DNA of 64,000 nt from Streptomyces sp. NBC_00335 (GTDB lineage: Bacteria > Actinomycetota > Actinomycetes > Streptomycetales > Streptomycetaceae): the NCBI RefSeq assembly GCF_036127095.1, contig NZ_CP108006.1, forward strand, positions 3,100,001-3,164,000, read 5' to 3'. The notes beneath the pieces were generated by a model, which saw only the letters and a list, made by a program, of their open reading frames with translations, made no database searches and was not told the DNA's origin. A program made the position numbers and the translations under genes. Within the stretch, counting starts at the first letter, position 1. Each line of letters starts with the position of its first letter. This document shows positions 25,530 to 33,759 of this stretch, in pieces.

Positions 25530-26840
25530 TCAGCCCTCCCGCCCGCGCCGCAGCCACGGTCCGAGGGCGCCGCGGTCGCCGCCGCGCAGCCGGGCCACCG
25601 GCCCGGAGCCCCGTACCGCCAGGGCCGCGCCGGGCTCCGCAGAGGGGACGGCGGCGGGGTCCGCGTCGGGGGCGGTCAGCAGGCCCAGTTCGCCCGCCAC
25701 CGCCCACAGGGCCTGCTTGACCGTCGAGCGGTTGTCCAGGTCCTGCACCCGGCCCGCGTCGACGACGGCCTGGAGTTCCTTGAAGGCCGCCGGCACGGGG
25801 GTGCGTACCGCCCGGGTCTTGGTGATCTTCTCTATCAGGGCGGGCTGGATCTCGGTCTGCTTGGACCAGCGGTTGACGACCATGGTCGTTTCCTCCGCCT
25901 TCCTGACCTGGAGGCGTTCCCACATCCGGACCATCCGCTTGGCGGCCCGTACGGCTATCACGTCGGGGGTGGTGACCAGGACGGCCACGTCCGCGAGTTC
26001 CACGGCGGCCGCGTTGGCGCCGGTCACCTGGGTTCCGCAGTCGATGACGACCAGCTCGTAGCGGGCGCGCAGGGCGGCGATCACGTGACGGGCGGCGCGG
26101 TCGTCGACCTCCTCGCCGCGTTCGCCGTCGGCCGGCGCCAGGAGCAGCGCGAGCCCGGTGCGGTCGTCGTAGACGGCGTCCGACAGGACGCGCGGGGAGA
26201 TGTCCTGGATGCCGGCGAGGTCGGCGATGGAGCGGCGGAACTGCACGTCGAGGTACGAGCCGATGTCGCCGGCCTGGAGGTCCAGGTCGACCAGGGCGGT
26301 GCGCCGGCCCGCGGCCACCGCGGCCAGTGCGAACTGCACGGCCGCGAAGGTGGCGCCGACCCCGCCCTTGGCCCCGGTGACCGTGACGACCTTGCCGCCC
26401 GGGCCGCTGGGCAGCTCCGGGCCGCGGCCCAGGTGGCGGCGTACGCCCACGGACCACTGGGCGGCGGCCTGGACGCGGGCGGCGAGCTCCTCGTAGGCCA
26501 GGGGCAGGCCGATCAGGCCGCGGGCGCCGGAGTCCATGGCGGCGGAGAAGAGGGCGGGGCTCGTGTCGGAGGTGACGAGGACGACGCCGACGGCGGGGAA
26601 GCGCAGGGCGACCTCGCGGATGAGGTCCAGGACGGGGAGCGGACCGATCCGCTCGTGTACGAGGACCACCTCGGGCAGTTCGTCGATCGACTCGGCGGCG
26701 AGCCGGGCGAGCGTGTCGAGGAGGAAGGTGGAGTCGGGGACGGGGGCGGCCGGCTCGGCGCCCGGGAGCTGGCTGAGCAGGGTGGCGATGATGCGCGCGG
26801 ATTCCGGGTCGCCGACCGCGGGGAGGATGCGAGTGGTCAT
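25530..26840 (-). CDS. CpaE/TadZ-like ATPase of the pilus system
   Basis: A 436-residue protein. The first 140 residues resemble a receiver-like domain without catalytic Asp (VGVVLVTSDTSPALFSAAMDSGARGLIGLPL), as in TadZ. The rest is a MinD/ParA ATPase with deviant Walker A KGGVGAT (158-164) and the signature ALVDLDLQAGDIGSYLDV. The C-terminal 60 residues are Ala/Pro-rich and not conserved. TadZ localises the pilus complex to a pole or site; that is the expected role here. ATG at 26840. Confidence 0.9.
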   Translation of the reverse strand: MTTRILPAVGDPESARIIATLLSQLPGAEPAAPVPDSTFLLDTLARLAAESIDELPEVVLVHERIGPLPVLDLIREVALRFPAVGVVLVTSDTSPALFSAAMDSGARGLIGLPLAYEELAARVQAAAQWSVGVRRHLGRGPELPSGPGGKVVTVTGAKGGVGATFAAVQFALAAVAAGRRTALVDLDLQAGDIGSYLDVQFRRSIADLAGIQDISPRVLSDAVYDDRTGLALLLAPADGERGEEVDDRAARHVIAALRARYELVVIDCGTQVTGANAAAVELADVAVLVTTPDVIAVRAAKRMVRMWERLQVRKAEETTMVVNRWSKQTEIQPALIEKITKTRAVRTPVPAAFKELQAVVDAGRVQDLDNRSTVKQALWAVAGELGLLTAPDADPAAVPSAEPGAALAVRGSGPVARLRGGDRGALGPWLRRGREG

Positions 26841-26847
26841 CGGCGCC

Positions 26848-27549
26848 TCACTTGTCCCCTTCGAGGGTGTAGTAGCGGTCGCCCGGGTTGGGCGCCGAGT
26901 CGGTGCCGGGTGCCACCAGGGCCAGGCGTACGTGCACCGCGAAGGACTCGGCGTAGGCGACGCGCTGGGTGTCCTCGGTGGACAGGGCGAAGGTGATCGG
27001 GACGGCGTCGGTGGCCTTCTTGTCGCTGTCCTTGGGGTCGAGGGGGGTGAGCTTGCCGACGTTGATGACGCGGGCGTTGGCCACCATGACCACCGACGTG
27101 TCGGGGCCGTCGGCCTTCTTGCTCTTGAAGGTGCCGATGATGTTGACCTTGGAGCCGGGGGTGACTTTGCCCGCCACGCCCGTCGAGGCGTCGATCATGA
27201 TGGCCATCTCCTGCTCCCCGGCCTGGAGCTTCGGCTTGTCGACGAACATGTCGCTCTGGAGCAGCGAGCCCTTCTTCAGGGCGGTGAGCGCCAGCTTGTC
27301 CCTGAGTGCGCCGAGGTCCGTGACGGCGGTCGCGGACAGCCACCGCTTCGGGAGCGTGACCTGCTCGAACTGGCCGGCCGTCAGGGGGGTGTACGGGGCT
27401 ATGTCGCCCTTGACCCGGTAGGCGACGACCTCGTTGCCGACCTTGGAGTTGACGTCTCCCATCACCACGAGGACTCCGCCGAAGGCGGCGAGGGCGCACA
27501 GGACCGACAGGATCAGCAGGATGACGCCGCGGCGCTGGCGTGAGTTCAT
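26848..27549 (-). CDS. cpaB: CpaB/RcpC-type SAF-domain pilus protein
   Basis: A 233-residue protein anchored by an N-terminal helix (RRGVILLILSVLCALAAFGGVLVV). A SAF domain follows (VVAYRVKGDIAPYTPLTAGQFEQVTLPKRW) with the conserved MAIMIDASTGVAGKVTPGSKVNIIGTF region, as in CpaB/RcpC. In Gram-negatives the protein acts at the outer membrane secretin; here no secretin is encoded, so it probably works at the cell envelope in another way. It is the second gene of the locus. Confidence 0.9.
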   Translation of the reverse strand: MNSRQRRGVILLILSVLCALAAFGGVLVVMGDVNSKVGNEVVAYRVKGDIAPYTPLTAGQFEQVTLPKRWLSATAVTDLGALRDKLALTALKKGSLLQSDMFVDKPKLQAGEQEMAIMIDASTGVAGKVTPGSKVNIIGTFKSKKADGPDTSVVMVANARVINVGKLTPLDPKDSDKKATDAVPITFALSTEDTQRVAYAESFAVHVRLALVAPGTDSAPNPGDRYYTLEGDK

Positions 27550-27588
27550 GGCCGTCTTACCTCGCCGTTCTTCATTCGTTCGGGCCGG

Positions 27589-28533
27589 TCAGTGTCTGGA
27601 TCTGGATCTGGGGCGGAGCCGGGCCGCGGAGGCGGAGGCGGATCCCGACGCGGATCCGGCTGCCGTCGGCGGGGGCGGCTGCGGTGCGAGGAGCGGGGCG
27701 GCGCAGAAGCCGCAGCGGTCGCCGATGAGCTCGAACCCGCACCAGCGGCACTCCTCGCGGCGGACCGAGGCGACGAGCTGGTAGAGCACCGAGGGGTCCG
27801 GGATGGCGGCCGCGAACTCCACGAGCTTCGGCGTGGCCCACCAGGCGGGCGAGTCGGCGGGCAGCTGGCTCTCCATGACGCCCTGGACCCGCCAGGCGGG
27901 GGCCAGCTCGGAGGCCACCCAGTCGGTGGTGAGCTGGCCGCGGGCGAAGGTGAGGTGGGTGGCGAACTCGGGTCCCGGGGGGAGCGCGGGGCCGCCGCCG
28001 TGGGCCGCGCCGGAGCCCGAGCCCAGTTTGACCAGGTGGGGGGTCGGGTTGGCCAGTACGGCGAACTGGGCGTTCGGGGACCAGGACTTCGCGTGCGCCT
28101 TGAGCCCGACCGGGATGCGGTCCAGCTTGGCGACCGAGCCGAGCAGGGCGCCCGCGTAGATGTAGTGCGTGAGGAGCCGGGCGGCGGAGGCGAGGACTCC
28201 GGGGCTGAAGTCGCTGACCGTGAGCTGGCGCAGCTGACGCACCAGCAGGGCGGTTCCCAGCGGCGGGAGATCGACGTCGACCAGAGCGATCCGGTCGGTT
28301 TCCAGGATGGCCCGGACGGTGTGCAGGCGGCGGAGGGCGGAGACCCGCAGCCAGGACGGCACGAGGACCACCAGGTGGCCGTGGCGCTCCAGCAGGCCGG
28401 CCGTCTGGGCGAGCGCGCCGTCCAGGTCGAGCTCCTCGGGCGGAGGCAGTACGGCGGCGGCCGGGGTGTGCCGGTCCGGGGCCGGCAGCACCAGATCGGC
28501 GCTGGTGACAGCAATGGCGATCGGCACGCGCAT
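27589..28533 (-). CDS. Hypothetical protein at head of the Tad locus, with Cys4 motif
   Basis: A 314-residue soluble protein upstream of cpaB. The middle part resembles nothing I can name (LLERHGHLVVLVPSWLRVSALRRLHTVRAIL, LLTHYIYAGALLGSVAKLDRI). Near the C-terminus is a likely zinc-binding knot, CRWCGFELIGDRCGFC, followed by an Ala/Pro/Ser/Arg-rich tail. ATG at 28533 preceded by GGGGGG. It is 39 bp upstream of cpaB on the same strand and could be a regulator or accessory of the pilus; a role is inferred only from position. Confidence 0.75.
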   Translation of the reverse strand: MRVPIAIAVTSADLVLPAPDRHTPAAAVLPPPEELDLDGALAQTAGLLERHGHLVVLVPSWLRVSALRRLHTVRAILETDRIALVDVDLPPLGTALLVRQLRQLTVSDFSPGVLASAARLLTHYIYAGALLGSVAKLDRIPVGLKAHAKSWSPNAQFAVLANPTPHLVKLGSGSGAAHGGGPALPPGPEFATHLTFARGQLTTDWVASELAPAWRVQGVMESQLPADSPAWWATPKLVEFAAAIPDPSVLYQLVASVRREECRWCGFELIGDRCGFCAAPLLAPQPPPPTAAGSASGSASASAARLRPRSRSRH

Positions 28534-28780
28534 CCCCCCGTTCACCCCGTCATCCACGGGCGTTCCCCTGACCGCCGTGCGGGCGCGCGTGCTGCGCGAC
28601 CGCAAACGATCAACACCCTTCCCCCTTGCTCCAGCACCATATCCACGTCCTTCCTGACAGGGCAGGGCCTTGCGGATTCCCGTGCCACCGGCACGTGTCA
28701 CAGAGGGCGGGAAAATCCGGACAACAAGGATCGGAAGACGACGGTCGGGTCGATCAGTTCAAGCCATATTGCAAACACTC

Positions 28781-28806
28781 TTGACATGGACATTGGACTA
28801 GACCAA
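28781..28806 (+). promoter_or_regulatory. Chitinase promoter region with DasR-type dre palindrome
   Basis: The palindrome TTGGACTAGACCAA (28793-28806) fits the dre consensus (TGGTCTAGACCA), which DasR, the GlcNAc-responsive GntR regulator, binds. A TTGACA hexamer at 28781-28786 lies just upstream. The chitinase start is 80 bp further on. The remaining part of the 350-bp gap from 28534 shows no other recognisable feature. Confidence 0.78.
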
Positions 28807-28885
28807 CTTGGCCGCAGGGCACCCCACTTGCCTCGAACACGCTTTTGACGCGCCCTCACTTCCCCACTCCCCCCACGGAGCCCAC

Positions 28886-30583
28886 GTGAACCGCATCCGC
28901 TCCCTCGCCATCCCGCTCGCCGTGACCCTCGCCGCCGCCGGGCTCACCACCCTGGCCACCGGCACCGCCCAGGCCGCCGACGTCAACGTCGTCCGCAACG
29001 GCGGCTTCGAGTCCGGCCTCGCCAACTGGACGTGCACCTCCGGCAGCGGCGCCGTCGTCTCCTCCCCCGTCTTCGCGGGGGCCGGCGCCCTCAAGGCCAC
29101 CCCGGCGGGCCAGGACAACGCCCGGTGCAGCCAGGTCGTCACCGTCAAGCCGGGTTCCACGTACACGCTGAGCCAGCAGGTCAACGGCTCGTACGTGTAC
29201 CTCGGCGCGACCGGGACCGGCACCCAGGACGTCTCCACCTGGACCCCCGGCACCGGCGGCGGCTTCCAGAAGCTGTCCACCACCTTCACCACCGGCCCGA
29301 GCACCACCCAGGTCACCGTCTACACCCACGGCTGGTACGGCCAGCCGGGCTTCGTCGTGGACGAGTTCAGCGTCTTCGGCCCCGACGGCGGAGGCGGCAC
29401 CGACCCGTCGCCGACCATCCCCGGCGCCCCGGCCGGCAGCGCCGTTTCCGGCCAGAGCTCCAGCGGGCTCACCCTTTCGTGGAACACGGTCACCGGGGCC
29501 GCCGGGTATTACGTGTATCAGGACGGCGTCCGCGTCCAGACCGTGACCTCGGGCACCTCGGCGCAGATCACCGGGCTCGCCGCGTCGACCACGTACTCCT
29601 TCCAGGTGAGCGCGTACAACGCGGCCGGCGAGGGCGCGAAGGGCGCGGCCGTGCCCGGCACCACCACGAGCGGCGGGGGCGGCAACCCGAACCCGTCGGT
29701 GCCCAAGCACGCGCTGACGGGCTACTGGCAGAACTTCAACAACGGCGCGACCGTCCAGAAGATCTCCGACGTCTCGGCGCAGTACGACATCATCGCCGTC
29801 TCCTTCGCCGACGCCACGACCACGCCCGGCGGCATCACCTTCAACCTCGACTCGGCCGGGCTCGGCGGCTACACGGTCCCCCAGTTCAAGGCGGACATCG
29901 CCGCGAAGAAGGCGGCCGGCAAGTCCGTCATCCTCTCCATCGGCGGCGAGAAGGGCACCATCTCGGTCAACGACTCGGCGTCCGCGACCAACCTCGCGAA
30001 CTCCGCGTACGCGCTGATGCAGGAGTACGGCTTCACCGGGATCGACATCGACCTGGAGAACGGCCTGAACCCGACCTACATGACCCAGGCGCTGCGCGCG
30101 CTGGCGGCGAAGGCCGGCCCCTCGCTCGTCCTGACCATGGCCCCGCAGACCATCGACATGCAGTCCACGCAGGGCGGCTACTTCAAGACGGCTCTCGCGG
30201 TGAAGGACATCCTGACCGTCGTCAACATGCAGTACTACAACAGCGGCTCGATGAACGGCTGCGACGGCAACGTCTACCACCAGGGCTCGGTGGACTTCCT
30301 CACCGCGCTGGCCTGCATCCAGCTGGAGGGCGGGCTCGACCCCTCGCAGGTGGGCATCGGGGTCCCGGCCTCCCCCAGCGGCGCGGGCAGCGGCTACGTC
30401 TCCCCGGCCATCGTGAACAACGCGCTGGACTGCCTGACCCGCGGCACGAGCTGCGGGAGCTTCAAGCCGTCGAAGACCTACCCGGGACTGCGCGGCGCGA
30501 TGACCTGGTCGACCAACTGGGACGCCAAGGCGGGTAGTGCTTGGTCCAATGCGGTGGGTCCCAAGGTCCACTCGCTGCCGTAG
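28886..30583 (+). CDS. Secreted GH18 chitinase with N-terminal CBM and FnIII domain
   Basis: A 565-residue exported chitinase. Signal peptide 1-30 (AQA-AD). Residues 33-165 are a carbohydrate-binding beta-sandwich ([13 protein letters not shown]...). Residues about 178-262 form a fibronectin type III domain ([21 protein letters not shown]). The GH18 catalytic domain spans about 276-565, with the acidic signature TGIDIDLE at 384-391 (Asp387, Asp389, catalytic Glu391) and SIGGEKG upstream. The first Asp of the DGxDxDxE motif is Thr, as in other Streptomyces family members. GTG 28886 has GGAG 5 nt away. A DasR-type dre site lies upstream, so expression should respond to GlcNAc and chitin. Confidence 0.95.
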   Translation: MNRIRSLAIPLAVTLAAAGLTTLATGTAQAADVNVVRNGGFESGLANWTCTSGSGAVVSSPVFAGAGALKATPAGQDNARCSQVVTVKPGSTYTLSQQVNGSYVYLGATGTGTQDVSTWTPGTGGGFQKLSTTFTTGPSTTQVTVYTHGWYGQPGFVVDEFSVFGPDGGGGTDPSPTIPGAPAGSAVSGQSSSGLTLSWNTVTGAAGYYVYQDGVRVQTVTSGTSAQITGLAASTTYSFQVSAYNAAGEGAKGAAVPGTTTSGGGGNPNPSVPKHALTGYWQNFNNGATVQKISDVSAQYDIIAVSFADATTTPGGITFNLDSAGLGGYTVPQFKADIAAKKAAGKSVILSIGGEKGTISVNDSASATNLANSAYALMQEYGFTGIDIDLENGLNPTYMTQALRALAAKAGPSLVLTMAPQTIDMQSTQGGYFKTALAVKDILTVVNMQYYNSGSMNGCDGNVYHQGSVDFLTALACIQLEGGLDPSQVGIGVPASPSGAGSGYVSPAIVNNALDCLTRGTSCGSFKPSKTYPGLRGAMTWSTNWDAKAGSAWSNAVGPKVHSLP

Positions 30584-30693
30584 CAGGTAGGTGTGTGGGG
30601 TTGGCCGATTTCGGGTTCTTGACCCGGACATGCCACGAGAGCACGCTGTGCGCGTCCGCACGGCTACCCCCACACTCCCACCCAGGAGAACGC

Positions 30694-32031
30694 ATGCGGC
30701 TCCACCACCGCCGAAGGGCCGCCATCACGGCGGCCCTTCTCGCGCTCGCGCTCGGCGCACCCGCCTACGGCATGAGCGCGACGGCCGCCCCGCCGCCCAC
30801 CCCGTCGACCGCCACCCAGGACGAGTCGATCGTCCAGTACGAGATCCAGGGCCCGTCCACCGCGACGGAACGCACCGCCCTGCTCCGTACCGGCGTCTCC
30901 ATCGACGAGGTGGACGCCCGTTCGGTCGTCGTCAGCGCCGACCCGATGCAGGCCAAGAAGCTGCGCGCACTCGGCTACGAGCTGACCGCGCTGCCCGGAC
31001 CGCCGGACCGCTCCGACGGGCGCGACATCGCCGCCGGGATCAACGACTTCCCGTCGAAGGACGCGCTCTACCACAACTACGCCGAGGCGAGCGCGGAGAT
31101 CGACCAGCGCATCGCCCAGTACCCCTCGATCATCAGCAAGCGGGTCATCGGGAAGTCCTACCAGGGCCGGGACCTCGTCGCGATCAAGATCAGCGACAAC
31201 GTCGCGACCGACGAGGCCGAGCCCGAGGTGCTCTTCACCGCGCACCAGCACGCCCGTGAGCACCTGACCGTCGAGATGGCCCTCTACCTGATCAAGGAGT
31301 TCGGCTCGAAGTACGGGACGGACTCGCGCGTCACCAACGCGGTCAACGGCCGCGAGATCTGGATCATCCCCGACCTCAACCCCGACGGCGGCGAGTACGA
31401 CATCGCCTCCGGCTCGTACCGCTCCTGGCGCAAGAACCGGCAGCCCAACGCCGGCTCCTCCTACGTCGGCACGGACGAGAACCGCAACTGGAACTACAAG
31501 TTCGGCTGCTGCGGCGGCTCCAGCAGCAGCAAGAGCTCCGAGACCTACCGGGGCCCGGCCGCCGAGTCGGCGCCCGAGGTGAAGGTGGTCTCCGACTTCG
31601 TGCGCAGCCGCGTGATCGGCGGCAAGCAGCAGATCACGGCCGCCATCGACTTCCACACGTACAGCGAGCTCGTGCTGTGGCCGTTCGGGTGGACGTACAA
31701 CGACACGGCGCCCGGCCTGACCGCCGACGACCTGGCCGTGTTCAAGAAGATCGGCACCAGCATGGCGGCCAGCAACGGCTACACGCCGGAGCAGTCGAGC
31801 GACCTGTACATCACCGACGGGACGATCGACGACTGGCTGTGGGGCGACCAGAAGATCTTCGGCTACACCTTCGAGATGTACCCGACCGGCTCGGGCGGCG
31901 GGGGCTTCTACCCGCCGGACGAGGTCATCGCGAACGAGACGGCGCGCAACAAGGACGCGGTGCTGCAGCTCCTGGAGAACGCGGACTGCATGTACCGGTC
32001 GATCGGCAAGCAGGCGCAGTACTGCCCGTAG
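30694..32031 (+). CDS. Secreted zinc carboxypeptidase (M14 family)
   Basis: A 445-residue exported metallocarboxypeptidase. A signal peptide ([26 protein letters not shown]) and a pro-region are followed by the M14 catalytic domain: zinc ligands HARE (in [13 protein letters not shown]), then [28 protein letters not shown] (with an adjacent Cys pair), [14 protein letters not shown] (third zinc ligand His), and the FEMYPT Glu acting as general base. Substrate specificity is not clear. GGAGAAC precedes ATG 30694. It follows the chitinase by about 110 bp but on its own ribosome site. Confidence 0.93.
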   Translation: MRLHHRRRAAITAALLALALGAPAYGMSATAAPPPTPSTATQDESIVQYEIQGPSTATERTALLRTGVSIDEVDARSVVVSADPMQAKKLRALGYELTALPGPPDRSDGRDIAAGINDFPSKDALYHNYAEASAEIDQRIAQYPSIISKRVIGKSYQGRDLVAIKISDNVATDEAEPEVLFTAHQHAREHLTVEMALYLIKEFGSKYGTDSRVTNAVNGREIWIIPDLNPDGGEYDIASGSYRSWRKNRQPNAGSSYVGTDENRNWNYKFGCCGGSSSSKSSETYRGPAAESAPEVKVVSDFVRSRVIGGKQQITAAIDFHTYSELVLWPFGWTYNDTAPGLTADDLAVFKKIGTSMAASNGYTPEQSSDLYITDGTIDDWLWGDQKIFGYTFEMYPTGSGGGGFYPPDEVIANETARNKDAVLQLLENADCMYRSIGKQAQYCP

Positions 32032-32050
32032 TCCGTCCGGCGATCCAAGC

Positions 32051-32085
32051 GGCCGGGCGCCCCACCGCCAGGGGGGCGCCCGGCC
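32051..32085 (+). terminator. Stem-loop terminator after M14 gene
   Basis: Perfect 13-bp stem GGCCGGGCGCCCC (32051-32063) with GGGGCGCCCGGCC (32073-32085), 9-nt loop, then TTCCC. It follows the carboxypeptidase stop by 20 bp. Confidence 0.85.
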
Positions 32086-32152
32086 TTCCCGTGCCTGCGC
32101 GCCGGACGTCTCCCATGTCGAACGGCACGGCCCGTACACACGGCCGACGATC

Positions 32153-32168
32153 TACAGTGCCGTTCATG
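32153..32168 (+). promoter_or_regulatory. -10 box TACAGT 7 nt before the kinase ATG (leaderless start)
   Basis: TACAGT at 32153-32158 is followed by GCCGTTC and the ATG at 32166, with no Shine-Dalgarno in the intervening bases. The transcript would begin at the start codon. Confidence 0.6.
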
Positions 32169-33728
32169 GGGGTGCCGATGGAAGGCATGGTGTTGGCGGG
32201 CCGGTACGAGCTGGCCGAGCTGATAGGCGCGGGCGGCATGGGCGAGGTGTGGCGCGGCCGCGACCTCTCGCTGGACCGGGACGTGGCCGTGAAGGTCATC
32301 GCCCGGCCGGGGGACGACAAACTCGCACTGCGGTTACGGTCGGAGGCGCGCGCGGCCGCCAGGCTGTCCGACCCGCACGTGGTCGCGGTGCACGACGTCG
32401 GGGAAGGTCACGTCGGCGGACGGACGATCGTCTTCCTGGTGATGGAGCTCGTCGACGGGCTCCCGCTGGAGGCGGAGCGCGGACCGTCGGCCGTCGAGGA
32501 CGTGGTGCGGTGGGGCGTGCAGATCTGTGAGGGACTCCAGGCGGCGCACACGGCGGGGATCGTCCACCGGGACATCAAGCCGGCCAACATCATGCTGACC
32601 GCCAAGGGCCGGATCAAGATCTGCGACTTCGGGATCGCCCGGGAGAGCGGGGCGCGCGGGCTGACGACGACCGGGGCCGTGATCGGGTCGCCCGCGTACA
32701 TGGCACCCGAGCAGGCCCGCGGAGAGCACGACGCGCGCACCGACCTCTACGCGCTGGGGTGCGTGCTGTACGAACTGCTCACCGGGGAACCGCCGTTCAC
32801 GGGATCGGGCTGGGACGTGCTCGCCCAGCACGCGAGCAGGATGCCGGAGCCGGTACGGACGCACCGCCCCGAAGTCACCGGCGAGCTCGACCGGCTGGTG
32901 CTGCGGCTGCTCAGCAAGGACCCGGCGGACCGCCCGCCGAGCGCGGCCGCGACCGGGGAGCTGCTGAGCCTGGCCGGCAGCCAGCAGGGCCACCGGCCGA
33001 CCGAGTTGTGGGAGCCGTCGGGACCGCCCGCGGCACCGCGGGACCTCGCCGCACGCCCGACCGAGACCTCCGCGGTCCGGCCGGCCGCCGTGCGGCCGCC
33101 CGCCGTGCAGCCGCCCGTGCCGGCACCCACCGGATGGGTGCCGTCGGGCGAACCCCGGGAGACGTCCGCCGCTCAGGAGCCGGTGAAGCCCGGACCGGTG
33201 GCGCTGTCGACGGGCGCCGCCTGGATCTCCTTCCTGGCGCCCGCGGTGGCGGTCGGGGGCCAGCTGTTCGCGTTCCAGGTCCTGTCCGGGACGTGGTCGC
33301 TCGTCGTGGGCATCGTGATCGGCATCGTCTTCCGGGCCGACCAGCCGCTCTCGGAGGAACCCGACGAGGACTACGGCACATCCCTGGCAGTCACGCTGCT
33401 CGCCCTGCTCGCGGCCCTGATCGCGGCCGTCTTCCTGCTGTGGGCGCCCGGTGTCCCGTGGTGGGTGGGGATCCTGGCCCTCGTGGTGACGGCGCCGGTG
33501 CTCTTCGTCGTGGCCATGGTCCTGGCGCAGTTGTTCAACGCCGTGACACGCGCGGAGAGGGCCGTGTTCGTGGCCAACGCGTCGGGCATGGCCGCCGGGC
33601 TGACGACGACCCCGCTGCTGCTTGCCCGTACGGACCTCGGGGCCGCGCCCGCGGTGCTCGTCGGCCTGCTGACCTGGGCCGTCGCGGGCGTGGCAGTGGG
33701 TCTCCTCCTGCCACCGCGCCGCGACTGA
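32166..33728 (+). CDS. Membrane-anchored Ser/Thr protein kinase
   Basis: A 520-residue kinase. The catalytic domain (about residues 13-275) has the glycine loop GAGGMGEVW (21-29), Lys43 in DVAVKVI, HRDIKPANIML, DFGIAR with DFG, and the APE-type MAPEQARGEHDARTDLYALG. A Pro/Ala-rich linker follows, then about five hydrophobic helices (ISFLAPAVAVGGQLFAF ... VGLLTWAVAGVAVGLLL), with no PASTA repeats. Two more Mets (32178, 32187) could be starts, but ATG 32166 lies 7 nt after a -10 box and is favoured. It is convergent with another kinase gene 31 bp away. Confidence 0.92.
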   Translation: MGVPMEGMVLAGRYELAELIGAGGMGEVWRGRDLSLDRDVAVKVIARPGDDKLALRLRSEARAAARLSDPHVVAVHDVGEGHVGGRTIVFLVMELVDGLPLEAERGPSAVEDVVRWGVQICEGLQAAHTAGIVHRDIKPANIMLTAKGRIKICDFGIARESGARGLTTTGAVIGSPAYMAPEQARGEHDARTDLYALGCVLYELLTGEPPFTGSGWDVLAQHASRMPEPVRTHRPEVTGELDRLVLRLLSKDPADRPPSAAATGELLSLAGSQQGHRPTELWEPSGPPAAPRDLAARPTETSAVRPAAVRPPAVQPPVPAPTGWVPSGEPRETSAAQEPVKPGPVALSTGAAWISFLAPAVAVGGQLFAFQVLSGTWSLVVGIVIGIVFRADQPLSEEPDEDYGTSLAVTLLALLAALIAAVFLLWAPGVPWWVGILALVVTAPVLFVVAMVLAQLFNAVTRAERAVFVANASGMAAGLTTTPLLLARTDLGAAPAVLVGLLTWAVAGVAVGLLLPPRRD

Positions 33729-33729
33729 G

Positions 33730-33750
33730 CCCCGGGCCCGGCGCCCGGGG
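33730..33750. terminator. Bidirectional stem-loop between two convergent kinase genes
   Basis: CCCCGGGC (33730-33737) pairs with GCCCGGGG (33743-33750) in the 31-bp gap between the two kinase stops. Confidence 0.65.
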
Positions 33751-33759
33751 CCGGGGCGG

